Below, in pieces: positions 27,701 through 38,917 of a stretch of DNA of 64,000 nucleotides (positions are counted from its first letter, which is position 1; the number at the start of each line of letters is the position of its first letter). Below the pieces are notes generated by a model. That model was not told the DNA's origin. It was given only the letters and a program-made list of their open reading frames with translations, and searched no databases. This stretch comes from Symsagittifera roscoffensis (taxonomy: Eukaryota > Xenacoelomorpha > Acoela > Convolutidae), in contig NC_087068.1 in the NCBI RefSeq assembly GCF_963678635.1, positions 33,735,436 through 33,799,435 of the forward strand, given 5' to 3'. Both the position numbers and the translations under genes were made by a program.

Positions 27701-29393
27701 CTCAAAAAACTTGCTTAAACAAACGCTAAAGTTTAACAAACTAATTCAGTCTGGAAAATGGAGTGAAGATTTTGAAAGTTTCATAGTTCAAACAGCTTGC
27801 TTAAGAAACTGATTTTTTGGCGAACCGTTTCAGTCGAGAAATTGAATTGAAAAAATTCAAAGTTTCAAAGCTGGAATAATTTGCTTATAACACTAAAAAT
27901 TTTTGCGAGCCGATTCAGTACATAAAAAAATTTAATTTTTTTTTTCAATTTTGTAAAACTTGAGAGTAGCTTACATGAAAAAAAAATTGGGAACCAATTT
28001 CGTCTATGAAGCGACTTAGAAAATTGAAAAACTTCGCAGCTGAAACAGCTTGTTTCAAAACCGCAACCTTTTTGCAACCTGATTTAGTCCATGAATTTCA
28101 TTGATTAATTTCACTTCAAAGCTCAAATAGATTGCATGAAAAACTCAAATTTTTCTTAAAGTGATCCAGTCTGTAAAATGAATTGAAAATCCTCACTGTT
28201 TCATATATCAAATAGCTTGCTCAAAAAAGTTCAGACTGTTTAAGATTTGATTCAGGCTATAAACAATTTTGAAATATTTCAAAAGTTTTGAAGGTCGCAT
28301 AGCATGTTTAAGACATTAATATTTTTCGAAACTGACTTTGTCTATGAAACCATTTGGAATGTTTCAAAGTTTGAAATGCTTGCAGAAAGAACTCAAAATT
28401 TTAGCGAACCAATGCAGTATTTGAAACGAACTGAAACAATTCAAACTCCAAAGCTCAAAAAGCTTGCTTAAAGAACGCAAAGTAATCTCGAACCGATTCA
28501 GTCTACAAAATGAAATGAAATTCTTGAAAAATTCATAGATCAAAAACCTTGCTTAAAAAATACTATTTAGCGAAACGTTACAGTCCAGCAAGTGCATTCA
28601 AATAGTTCTTGTATTCCGAGCATGAGTAGCTTTCTTAAAAAAAATTTTCGCGATTCAGTATTTAAGAAAATTTGATTTTCTCAATTTTAAGCTCACGTAC
28701 CTTGCATGAAAAAACAATCGGGAACCAATTTCGTCAAGGAAGCAACTGGGAAAAATTGAAAATCTTCACAGCTGAAATAGCTTGTTTAAAAACCTCAATT
28801 TCAAAACTTTAAAACTTTTCTCAACTTCAAAAAAACTTCAAAGCTCAAATTGTTTGCTTGAAAAACTCAATTGTTTCGCAAACTGATCCAATCTATGAGC
28901 TGAATGGGTTAACTTCAAAATTTCAGAGCTGAAATAGCCTACATGGAAATTTCAAAATGATCGCAAACTGATCCAGTCTATGAATTGAATTGATATACGT
29001 CAAAGCTTCATAAATCGAATAGCTTAATAAAAAAAATCAATTTGTTTGCGATTTCAATCAGCCTATAAATAATTTTGATTTATTTCAAAATTCTCGAAGC
29101 TCGCATAGCTTGTTTCAAAAATTAATTTTTCGGAATCCTATTTTGTCCATAAAACCATTTGGAACGATTCATAGCTCATATAGCTTGCAGAAAAACTCAA
29201 ATTTTTAGCGAACCGTTGCAGTATGTGAAACGACTTGAAATATTTAAAACTTCCAAAGCTCAAAAAACTTGCTTAAATAAACGATAAAAATTAACAAACT
29301 AATTCAGTCTGGAAAATGGAATGAAGATTTTGAAAATTTCATAGTTCAAACAGCTTGCTTAAAAAACTGATTTTTTGGCGAACCGTTTCAGTC
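24715..29393 (+). repeat. 1,557 bp HOR in three near-identical tandem copies
   Basis: Copies run about 24715-26271, 26272-27828 and 27829-29393. The landmark GTCTATGAAACGACTTAG (GCGACTTAG in the third) occurs at 24886, 26443 and 28002, offsets 1,557 and 1,559. Copies 2 and 3 differ only at scattered bases over long stretches, so amplification is recent. Each unit holds a doublet of marker monomers (GGGAACCAATTTCGTCTATG and GGGAACCAATTTCGTCAAGG) about 740 bp apart. A degenerate fourth copy is at about 32440-33975. Confidence 0.92.
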
Positions 29394-32300
29394 GAGAAAG
29401 TGAATTGAAATAATTCAAAAATTCAAAGCTAGAAGCTAGGATAGCTTGCTTAAAATACTAAAAACTTTTGCGAGCCGATTCAGTAAATAAGAAACTTTTT
29501 TTTGTTTCAATGTTTAAAGCTTGAGTAGCTTGCATGAAGAAAGCGGAAACCAATTTCGTCTATGAAACATCTTGGAAAATTTCAAAATTTTACAGCTGAA
29601 ATAGCTTGTTTGAAAATCGCAACTTTTTTGCGAAATGATTCAGTCTAAGAATTGTATTAATTAACTTCACAACTTCAAAGGTCAAATAGACTGCTTGGAA
29701 AACTCAAAGTTTTCCTAAAGTGATCCAGTCTATGAAATTAATTGAATTACTTCAAAGTTTCATATATCAAATAGCTTGCTTAAAACAATTCAGTCTGTTG
29801 AAGATTCGATTCAGACTAGAAAAAAAATGAAATTTTTCAATTTTTTTGAAGCTCGCTTAGCTTGTTTAAGAATACAAAATTTTTTCCGATATTGTCTATG
29901 AAAAAGTTTGGAAGGTTTCATACTTTGAATTGCTTGCAAAAAAAACTCAAATTTTTATTAAACCGTTGCAGTATGTGAAACGAATTGAAATATTTCAAAA
30001 TTCCAAAGCTCGAAAACTTGCTGAAAAAACGCAAAGCTTTCTCTCGAACCAATTCATTCTAGAAAAAGAATTGAAATAGTTTATAAATTCCTTGCTCGAA
30101 TAGCTTGCTTAAAGATTTGTGAGCCGATTCAGTGATCTGAAAATTTTTGTGAGCCAATTCAGTATATAAAATAAATTTGAGTGTTCTCAATTTTTTGAAG
30201 TTTGAGTAGCTTGCAAGAAAAAAAATCGGGAAACAATTTTGTCTATGAAGCAACTTGGAAAATTGGAAAATCTTCACAGCTGGAAATGCTTGGTTAAAAA
30301 CCTCAATCTTCTCGCAAACAGATTCAGTTGATGAAATGAATTGAAAAACTTCAAAACTTCATAGCGCAATAAGCTTGCTTGAAAAACTCAAATTTCCCAA
30401 TCCGATTCAAACTATAAAACGGATTGATCAACTTCAAAATTCAAAAACTTAAATCGCTTGATTGAAAAATTCATTTTTCTCGCAAACTGATCTAGTCTGT
30501 GCAATTAATTGAAACACTTCAAAGCTACAAAAGTCAAATATTTGCTTTAAAAAAATCAAACTGTTTAAGATTTGATTCAGTCTATAAATTGAATTATTTC
30601 AAAATTCACGAGGCTCGCATAGCTTGTTATAAATTTAATTTTTGGGAAACTGATTTTGTCTATAAAACCATTTGGAACGATTCATGGCAGTTATAGCTTG
30701 CAGAAAAAAATCAAAACTTTAGCAAATTGTTGCAGTATTTGAAACGAGTTGAAAAATTTCAAATTTCCAAAGCTCAAAAAACTTGCTTAAGGAAAAACGA
30801 AAAATGTTTGCGAAATAATTCAGTCTAGAAAATGAGGTGAAGATCTTGAAAGTTCCATAGATCATATAGCTTGCTTGAAAAACTAATTTTTTGGCAAACC
30901 GTTTCAGTCGAGAAAGTGAATTGAAATAATTCAAAAATTCAAAGCTAGAAGCTAGGATAGCTTGCTTAAAATACTAAAAACTTTTGCGAGCCGATTCAGT
31001 AAATAAGAAATTTTTTTTTTCAATGTTTAAAGCTTGAGTAGCTTGCATGAAGAAAGCGGAAACCAATTTCGTCTATGAAACATCTTGGAAAATTGAAAAG
31101 TTTTACAGCTGAAATAGCTTGTTTGAAAATCGCAACTTCTTTGCGAAATGATTCAGTCTAAGAATTGTATTAATTAACTTCACAACTTCAAAGGTGAAAT
31201 AGAAATTTGACCTTTGAAGTTGTGAAGTTCTACCAGTTTGAAGTTGTGAAGTGACCAGTCTATGAAATTAATTGAATTACTTCAAAGTTTCATATATCAA
31301 ATAGCTTGCTTAAAACAATTCAGTCTGTTGAAGATTCGATTCAGACTAGAAAAAAAAATGAAATTTTTCAATTTTTTTGAAGCTCGCTTAGCTTGTTTAA
31401 GAATACAAAATTTTTTCCGATATTGTCTATGAAAAAATTTGGAATGTTTCATACTTTGAAGTGCTTACAAAAAAAAACTCAAATTTTTATTAAACCGTTG
31501 CAGTATGTGAAACGAATTGAAATATTTCAAAAATCCAAAGCTCAAAAACTTGCTGAAAAAACGCAAAGCTTTCTCTCGAACCAATTCATTCTAGAAAATG
31601 AATTGAAATAGTTTATAAATTCCTTGCTCGAATAGCTTGCTTAAAGATTTGTGAGCCGATTCAGTGATCTGAAATTTTTTGTGAGCCAATTAAGTATATA
31701 AATAAATTTGAGTGTTCTCAATTTTTTGAAGTTTGAGTAGCTTGCAAGAAAAAAAATCGGGAAACAATTTTGTCTATGAAGCAACTTGGAAAATTGGAAA
31801 ATCTTCACAGCTGGAAATGCTTGGTTAAAAACCTCAATCTTCTCGCAAACTGATTCAGTTGATGAAATGAATTGAAAAACTTCAAAACTTCATAGCGCAA
31901 TAAGCTTGCTTGAAAAACTCAAATTTCCCAATCCGATTCAAACTATAAAACGGATTGATCAACTTCAAATTTCAAAAACTTAAATAGCTTGATTGAAAAA
32001 TTCATTTTTCTCGCAAACTGATCTAGTCTGTGCAATTAATTGAAACACTTCAAAGCTACAAAAGTCAAATATTTGCTTTAAAAAAATCAAACTGTTTAAG
32101 ATTTGATTCAGTCTACAAATTGAATTATTTCAAAATTCACGAGGCTCGCATAGCTTGTTATAAATTTAATTTTTGGGAAACTGATTTTGTCTATAAAACC
32201 ATTTGGAACAATTCATGGCAGTTATAGCTTGCAGAAAAAAATCAAAACTTTAGCAGACCGTTGCAGTATTTGAAACGAGTTGAAAAATTTCAAATTTCCA

Positions 32301-32440
32301 AAGCTCAAAAAACTTGCTTAAGGAAAAACGCAAAATGTTTGCGAAAAACTTCAGTCTAGAAAATGAGGTGAAGATCTTGAAAGTTTCATAGATCATATAG
32401 CTTGCTTGAAAAACTAATTTTTTGGCAAACCGTTTCAGTC
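29394..32440 (+). repeat. 1.52 kb tandem duplication
   Basis: Two units, about 29394-30909 and 30910-32440, share the landmark GAGAAAGTGAATTG at 29394 and 30910 and matching monomers to the end (for example 30499 versus 32030, offset 1,531). The 15 bp difference between the two offsets is explained by a rearranged foldback near 31196-31252 in the second unit. Both units contain a doubled GAAGCTAGGATAGCTTGC monomer start that is also present near 34020, where a third, truncated relative (about 33965-34770) begins. Confidence 0.88.
31176..31252. repeat. Foldback (inverted repeat) inside one monomer
   Basis: A 20 bp arm at 31176-31195 (starts AACTTCACAAC) is perfectly complementary to 31210-31229 (starts ACCTTTGAAG), separated by 14 bases. 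A second, partial inverted copy with TTTGAAGTTGTGAAGTG follows at about 31237-31253. The sister unit at about 29670 has the normal forward sequence only, so this is a private rearrangement. It is the only place in the window where satellite sequence clearly appears in reverse orientation. A template switch during replication would give this pattern. Confidence 0.85.
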
Positions 32441-33975
32441 TAGGAAGTGAATTGAAAAAATTCGAAGCTCCGAAGCTGGAATAACTTGCTTAAAACACTA
32501 AAAATTTTTGCGAGCCGATTCAGTACATATTTTTTATTTTTGTAAAGCTTGAGTAGCTTACATGAAAAACAAATCGGGAACCAATTTCGTCTATGAAACA
32601 ACTTGGAAAATTGAAAAGCTTCACAGCTGAAACAGCTTGTTTAAAAACCGCAACCTTTTTGCAACCTGATTCAGTCTATGAATTGCATTGATTAACTTCA
32701 AAACTTCAAAGCTCAAATAGGTTGCTTGGAAAACTCCAGTTTTTCTTAAATTGATCCAGTCTGTGAAATGAATTAAAAAAGTTCACAGCTTCATATATCA
32801 AATAATTTGCTCAAAAAGTTCAGACTGTTTAAAATTTGATTCAGTCTATAAACAATTTTGAAATATTTCAAAATTTTTGAAGGTCGCATAGCATGTTTAA
32901 GGCATTAAAACTTTTTCGAAACTGACTTCGCCCAGGAAACCATTTGGAATGTTTCAAAGTTTAAAATGCTTGCAGAAAAAACCCAAACTTTTAGCGAACC
33001 GATGCAGTATTTGAAACGAACTGAAATAATTCAAACTCCAAAGCTCAAAAAGCTTGCTTAAAGAACGCAAAGTAATCTCGAACCAATCAGTCTACAAAAG
33101 GAAATGAAATACTTCAAATTTTCATAGATCAAATACCTAGCTTAAAAAATTACTATTTAGCAAAACGTTACAGTCCAGCAAGTGCATTCAAATAGTTCTT
33201 ATTTTCCGAGCTTGAGTAGCTTTCTTAAAAAATTTTTTCGCGATTCAGTATTTAAGAAAATTGGATTTTCTCAATTTTAAGCTCACGTACCTTGCATGAA
33301 AAAACAATCGGGAACCAATTTCGTCAAGGAAGCAACTGGGAAAAATTGAAAATCTTCACACCTGAAAAAGCTTGTTTAAAAACCTCAACTTCAAAACTTT
33401 AAAACTTTTATCAACTTCAAAGCTTCGAAGCTCAAATAGTTTGCTTGAAAAACTCAATTGTTTTGCAATCTGATCCAGTTTATGAACTGAATGGGTTAAC
33501 TTCGAAACTTCAGAACTGAAATAGCTTACTTGGAAATTAAAAAATTTATCGCAAACTGATCCAGTCTATGAATTGAATTGATATACGCCAAAGCTTCATA
33601 AATCGAATAGTTTGATAAAAAAATCAAACTGTTCGCAATTTCAACCAGTTTATAAATAATTTTGAATTATTTCAAAATTCTCGAAGCTCGCATAGCTTGT
33701 TTCAAAAATTAATTTTTCGGAATCCTTTTTTGTCCATAAAACCATTTGGAACGATTCATAGCTCGTATAGCTTGCAGAAAAAACTCAAATTTTTAGCAAA
33801 CCGTTGCAGTATGTGAAACGACTTGAAATATTTCAAATTTCCAATGCTCAAAAATATTGCTTATAAAAACGTTAAGTTTTTGCGAACTAATTCAGTCTAA
33901 AAAATGGAGTGAAGATTTTGAAAGTTTCATAGTTCAAACAGCTTGCTTAAAAAACTGATTTTTTGGCGAACCGTT
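32441..33975 (+). repeat. Diverged fourth copy of the 1,557 bp HOR
   Basis: Monomer order follows the copies at 24.7-29.4 kb, including the GGGAACCAATTTCGTCAAGG marker at about 33310 and the CAGTCCAGCAAGTGCATTC word near 33173. It carries many more substitutions than the three tandem copies have among themselves. The 1.52 kb duplication now separates it from them. Confidence 0.8.
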
Positions 33976-36900
33976 TCAGTCTAGGGAGTGAATTGAAATA
34001 ATTCAAAGTTTCAAAGCTAGAAGCTAGGATAGCTTGCTTAAACTACTAAATTTTTTTGCGAGCCGATTCAGTAAAAAAGATTTTTTTTTAAAAATTTTCA
34101 AAGCTTGAGTAGCTTGCATGAAGAAAGCGGAAACCAATTTCGTCTATGAAACATCTTGGAAAATTGAAAAGCTTCACAGCTGAAATAGCTTGATTGAAAA
34201 TAGCACATTTTTCGCGAAATGAAACAGTCTAAGAATTGTATTAATTAACTTCAAAACTTCAAAGGTCAAATAGATTGCTTGGAAAACTCAAATTCGTCCT
34301 AAAATGACCCAGTCTGTGAAATGAATTGAATTACCTCAAAGTTTCATATATCAAACAGCTTGCTTAAAACAATTCAGACTGTTGAAGATTCGATTCAGTC
34401 TAGAAACAAACTTGAAACTTTTCAATTTTTTTGAAGCTCGCTTAGCTTGTTTAAGAATACAAAATTTTTTCCGAAACTGATGTTGTCTATGAAAAAATTT
34501 GGATGTTTCATACTTTGAAGTGCTTGCAGAAAAAGCTCAAACTTTTAATAAACCGTTGCAGTATGTGAAACGAATTGAAATATTTCAAATTTCCAAAGCT
34601 CAAAAAACTTGCTGAAAAAACGCAAAGCTTTCTCGAACCAATTTATTCTAGAAAATGAATTGAAATAGTTTATAAATTCCTTGCTCGAATAGCTTGCTTA
34701 AAGATCTCAATATTTTCGTGAGCTAATTCAGTATATAAGTAAATTTGAACAATCTCAATTTTTTGAAGCTAGAAAACGCGAAATATTTGCGAAATAACTC
34801 AGTGTAGAAAATGACGTGGAAAAAATGACGTTAAGTTTCATAGATCATATAGCTTGCTTAAAAAACGGATTTTTGGGCCAACCATTTCAATATAGGAAGT
34901 GAATTGAAATAATTCAAAGTTTCAAAGCTCGAATAGCTTGCTTAAATTATTAAAAGTTTTTGCGAGCCGATTCAATACATAAAAAAAATTAACTTTTCTC
35001 AATTTTTTTAAGCTTAAGTATCTTGCATGAAAAAAAAAATTGGGAACCAATTTCTTCTTTGAAGCAACTTGGAAAAATGCAAAATCTTCACGTCTGGAAA
35101 TGCTTGTTTAAAACCTCAAGCTTTTCGCAAACTGATTCAATCGATGAAAAGAATTGATCAACTTCAATTTCAAAGCACAAATAGCTGGCTTGAAAAACTC
35201 AATTGTTTCGCAAACTGATCCAGTCTACGAAATGAATTGGTTAACCTGAAAACTTCAGAATTCAAATAGCTTGCTTGGAAACTTCAATTTCAAAGCTCAA
35301 AGAAATGCTTGAAAAACTCAATTATTTTGCAAATTGATCCAGTTTATGACATGAATTGATTAACTTCAAAACCTCAGAATTGAAATAGCTTGCTTGGAAA
35401 TTTCAATCTTTTCGCCAACTGATCCAATCTATGAATTGAATTGAAATACTTCAAAGCTTAATAAATCAAATGCTCAAAAAATCAAACTGTTTAGGATTTG
35501 AATCAGTCTATAATTTATTTGAATTATTTCATATTTCTCGAAACTCGCGTAACTTGTTTGAAAATTTAATTTTTCGGAAAACGATTTCGTCTATGAAACC
35601 ATTTGAATGTTTCGTAGCTCGTATAGCTTGTAGAAAAAACACAAACTGTTAGCGAACCGCTGCAGTATGTCAAACGAATTGAAATATTTCAAATTTCTAA
35701 AGCTCAAAAACCTTGCCCAAAAAACGCAAAAAGTTCCAGAACTAATTCAGTCTATAAAATGGAGTGAAGAATTTGAAAGTTCCCCGGATCAAATAGCTTG
35801 CTTAAAAAATGATAGTTTCAGGAATCGGATGTGAATTGAAATAGAAACCGATTCGATATAAAAGAAAATTGATTTTCTCATTTTTTATACTTGCATGAAA
35901 ACAATCGAGAACCAATTCCGTCTTTGAAACAACTTGGAAAATTGAAAAGCTGCACATTTGAAATAGCGTGTCTGAAAACCCTAACCTTTTCGCAAACCGA
36001 TTCAGTCTATGAACTGAATTGACTTAGTTCGAAGCTTCATATCTCTAATAACTTGCTTTAAAAAATTCGAACTGTTGAAGATTTGATTCAATCTATAAAC
36101 AAACTTGATTTGTTTTCAATTTTTTGAAGGTCGCTTACCTTGTTTAGGAAATCAAAACTTTTTCCGAAACTGATTTCGTGAATGAAACCATTTGGAATTT
36201 TTCATATTTTGAATCGCTTGCAGAGAAATGGCAAATGTTTAGCAAACCGATGCAGTATATGAAACGAAATGAAATCTTTCAAATTTCCAAAGCTCAAAAT
36301 GCTTGCTTAAAAAACGCAACGTATTGTCGAACCGATTCAGTCTAGAAAATGAAGTGAAGTAGCAGAAAACTTCATAGATCAAATCGCTTGCTTAAAAAAT
36401 TGATTATTTGGCAAATTGTTTCAGTCTAGGAAGTGATTTGAAAAAATTCAAAATTTCACAGGTGGAATAGTTTTCATAAAAAACTAAAAGTTTTTGCGAG
36501 CCGATTCAGTATAAAAGAAAATTTGATTCTTTTCATTTTTTAATGCTTAATTAGCTTGCTTGAAAAAAAAATCGGTCACCAATTTCCTCTATGCAACAAC
36601 TTGAAAAAATTTAAAATCTTCACAGGTGAAATTGTTGCCCAAATGGATCCAGTATATGAACTGAATACGTTAACTTCAAAACTTCAGAGCTGAATTAGCT
36701 TGCCTGGAAATTTCAAACTTTTCGCAAACTGATCGAGTTTATGAATTGAATTGAAATACTTCAAAGCTACATAATTCAAAGATTTGCTTAAAAACAATTA
36801 AACTGTTGAAGATTTGAATCAGTCTATAAAATGAATTATTTCAAAGTTCTCGAAGCTGCATTGCTTGTTATAAAAACTGATTTTGTCTGTAAAACCATTT

Positions 36901-37082
36901 GGAACGATTTCTAGCGGGTATAGCTTGCAGAAAAAACTCAACTTTTTAGCAAACCGTTGCAGTATATGAAACGAGTTGGAAAATTTCAAATTTCCAAAGC
37001 TCAAAAAGCTTGATTAAGAAAACGCAAAATGTTTGCGAAAAATTCAATGTAGAAAATGACGTGAAGAACTTGAATGTTTCAT
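33976..37082 (+). repeat. Satellite left of the LINE
   Basis: This begins with a truncated relative of the 1.52 kb unit (to about 34770), switches abruptly to a block nearly identical to 13170-13690 (about 34775-35305), and then continues as ordinary monomers. From about 36544 the order matches the 1.35 kb family right of the LINE. For example, 37040-37082 equals 43218-43260. The last satellite bases before the LINE are TGAATGTTTCAT. Open frames such as 35470-35652 are chance. Confidence 0.85.
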
Positions 37083-37172
37083 TAAATAGAAAAGTTGTAG
37101 TTAGGAACAAGAACACCTTATTCGAAACGAAAAAAGTCCCGTCCGTTCCTAGGCGTGGATGGGTGAAAACCA
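37083..37172 (+). pseudogene. Coding-like 5' stub of the LINE, out of frame with the esterase ORF
   Basis: Immediately inside the left junction, one frame reads as a basic, protein-like stretch ending PSVPRRGWVKTN without a stop, but it is not the esterase frame. In the esterase frame a TGA lies at 37164-37166, just before the ATG at 37173. The simplest reading, which is inference, is that the esterase ORF was once longer and a frameshift near 37165-37173 separated its N-terminal part. The element would then be 5' truncated. The open frame that runs 37010-37414 joins satellite to this stub and then to an out-of-frame esterase reading, so it is not a gene as such. Confidence 0.5.
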
Positions 37173-37766
37173 ATGAGATTTCACATATTCAAGAAATCGT
37201 CGTCGCAACACTTGTTGATCGGAGACTCACAATTGAAGAATCTAACATTCCCAAATTTCAATATCCTCAGCCTTCCTGGTGCAGGTATCGCGGATGTTCT
37301 AAACTTCTTGCCACGCAAGAACGAATACGATATTATAGCTCTATTCATTGGTGCGAACGATCTGTTTACGAAAGACAAAAAAGACTCAACGAGAACACCC
37401 GAAGACGTTGCTGAAGAATTATCCCAACTTGGCCTACGGTTGACAGAACGTTGCAATAAAGTTTTCATTATCGCTCTACCACCCAGACTCGGAAGACCAG
37501 CCCGAACGGAACGTGTAAACGATATTCTTTGCAAAAAGAAAGAACTCTGGCGATATCGCGGTATATCGAAAGGAATAACCACCAAAACTGTTCTATCTTC
37601 CGACGAAGTGCATTTAACAACAGCATCGCTTGCGAGTCTCCAAACGATTTTGAAAAAGAAGATCATCTACAAGAAGTTCTGTGTAAAAACTGATAGCGAG
37701 GGCTACTCGAATATATACCACTGCGGCAACAACATTTGTCGTTGTTATCATTTTCACAGAGACTGA
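37173..37766 (+). CDS. LINE-encoded SGNH/GDSL-type esterase domain protein, 197 aa
   Basis: All four SGNH blocks are visible: block I as IGDSQL with nucleophile Ser19; block II glycine in PGAG (residues 35-38); block III as GAND, residues 60-63, with Asn62; and block V as DEVH, residues 144-147, with catalytic Asp144 and His147. SGNH enzymes hydrolyse esters, often of lipids or acetylated substrates. In CR1-like LINEs the esterase lies in the ORF1 region and its role is unproven, perhaps membrane or lipid contact. The domain (about residues 12-165) is uninterrupted, unlike the other LINE ORFs. The start is the first ATG after an in-frame TGA, and the N-terminus is abrupt, so it may once have extended upstream. 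A 265 bp non-coding spacer separates it from the PHD ORF. The 161-codon antisense frame at 37181-37666 is a shadow. Confidence 0.85.
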   Translation: MRFHIFKKSSSQHLLIGDSQLKNLTFPNFNILSLPGAGIADVLNFLPRKNEYDIIALFIGANDLFTKDKKDSTRTPEDVAEELSQLGLRLTERCNKVFIIALPPRLGRPARTERVNDILCKKKELWRYRGISKGITTKTVLSSDEVHLTTASLASLQTILKKKIIYKKFCVKTDSEGYSNIYHCGNNICRCYHFHRD

Positions 37767-38031
37767 ATTTTCTATTGATACCCTTTAGGTATCGCCAGAT
37801 TTGATGCCTTTGTGAATTCACATCTATTACTAAAACCGTCTTCTCCCGCTAGTCATCAAGTACCCTTAAGGTCCCAAACAACTGTTTTCATAACCCTAAC
37901 ACTGATACTTCAGTCCTCAATCGGTGCCCTTCAGGTACCACCCTGAGGACTCGAGTACACTACCTAAACCTTCATCCCCCAAACAAAGTTTCCACAGAGA
38001 TAAGAGGACGTAAACATAAGTAAAACTGAGA
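37767..38031 (+). other. Structured spacer between esterase ORF and PHD ORF
   Basis: Non-coding, with stops in all forward frames. It holds three related words: ACCCTTTAGGT (37780), ACCCTTAAGGT (37862) and GCCCTTCAGGT (37927). The first lies in a perfect hairpin, 37777-37793 (6 bp stem GATACC/GGTATC, loop CTTTA). The third lies in a similar hairpin, 37923-37939 (GGTGCC/GGTACC with one G-U pair, loop CTTCA). That hairpin is enclosed by an 8 bp perfect stem, 37912-37919 (AGTCCTCA) with 37944-37951 (TGAGGACT). Such structure could serve translation of the downstream ORF or RNA packaging; that is inference. Confidence 0.7.
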
Positions 38032-38903
38032 ATGTCAAAGGACAAAAAACTTTGCAAAACATGCAAGAAACCCATAAACGAAAATGACCCAATATACAAT
38101 TGCATCACCTGTAAATGCTCTATGCACCTCGAAGTTGTCTGCACTGGCCTCTCGACCGTTGCACTCAATGGAATACTGGAACTTGGTAACAACACACTAC
38201 TGAAATGCAATACCTGTTTGTCCAACGGAAAAAGAGATCAAGTAATCAGAAGCACAGCATCACATGACAAAAGTGAAAACATCAAAAAAATTGAAGAAGA
38301 AATTTCAAAATTAAGGAAAGTAGTAGCCGAAGTCTCGACAAAAATGGAAAATATTAAAGATCCCATCCAAAGCCTGCCAATAGCAGAACAGGGTAAAACC
38401 TGGTCAAGAGTAGCGGCGCAAAACATAATCAAACCCCTGAGCAAAGGATTGAGAATAAGATGGGTCCCCGAGATCAAGGAAAGAGATGGAAGAAAAAGAC
38501 TTGACCATGACTATGATGAGGTAAATAAAATCATGAAATTCTTAAACCTTGAATGCAATATCACTGATCTCAAGCGTTTGGGAAAGTTCAGCGAAGAACG
38601 AGCAAACCACAGAACTATACTGGTACGAGTAACCTGTCCAAGAGAAATAGACTTGATACTATCATCAACACCGGCCCTCAAAAATTATGACAAAATGTCT
38701 TCATAAGTAAAGAACTCTCAGTCGAAGAAATGAAACTGGAAAACGCCATCCTGAGACAACGTAGAAATCTCATCAGCAGTGGTAATAACCCCAAAAATCT
38801 TCGAATCAGAAACCTAGAACTGCATGAAAAAGTAGACGACACCTGGACAAAAGTTACAATTAAACCGGAGGAAAACAGAACAATTCAGACTAGAAATGAC
38901 TAG
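38032..38903 (+). pseudogene. LINE ORF1: PHD finger, coiled coil, RRM-like region; frameshifted
   Basis: The first frame gives 224 residues (38032-38706). A C4HC3 PHD-type zinc finger is formed by Cys8/Cys11, Cys24/Cys27, His32/Cys37 and Cys59/Cys62. A coiled coil follows at about residues 82-109, with hydrophobic residues in strict 3-4 spacing (84, 87, 91, 94, 98, 101, 105, 108), as expected for trimerising LINE ORF1 proteins. Residues about 128-215 include LKRLGKF and RTILVRV, resembling the RRM-like RNA-binding core of ORF1 proteins. Reading breaks at the stop 38704-38706. The homologous C-terminal part continues one frame over to TAG 38901-38903, consistent with loss of one base in the A-run at 38692-38695. 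The expected role is binding of LINE RNA in an RNP. The intact copy would end 14 bases before the ORF2 ATG. Confidence 0.85.
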
Positions 38904-38917
38904 AATCGCTGAATGTT

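Noticed and set aside
1-37082. CRISPR-like regular repeats
   Set aside because: There are no short exact repeats with unique spacers. The whole unit is a diverging satellite monomer, and the LINE shows the DNA is eukaryotic.
37010-37414. A 134-codon forward frame across the left LINE junction
   Set aside because: It starts in satellite and later reads the esterase region out of frame. Only the stub 37083-37172 looks coding, and it is listed separately.
37181-37666. A 161-codon antisense frame
   Set aside because: It is the shadow of the esterase ORF, whose forward reading has all SGNH motifs. The antisense reading has none that I recognise.
37917-38225. A 102-codon antisense frame over the start of the PHD ORF
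   Set aside because: The forward frame has a complete C4HC3 cysteine/histidine pattern; the antisense reading is a by-product.
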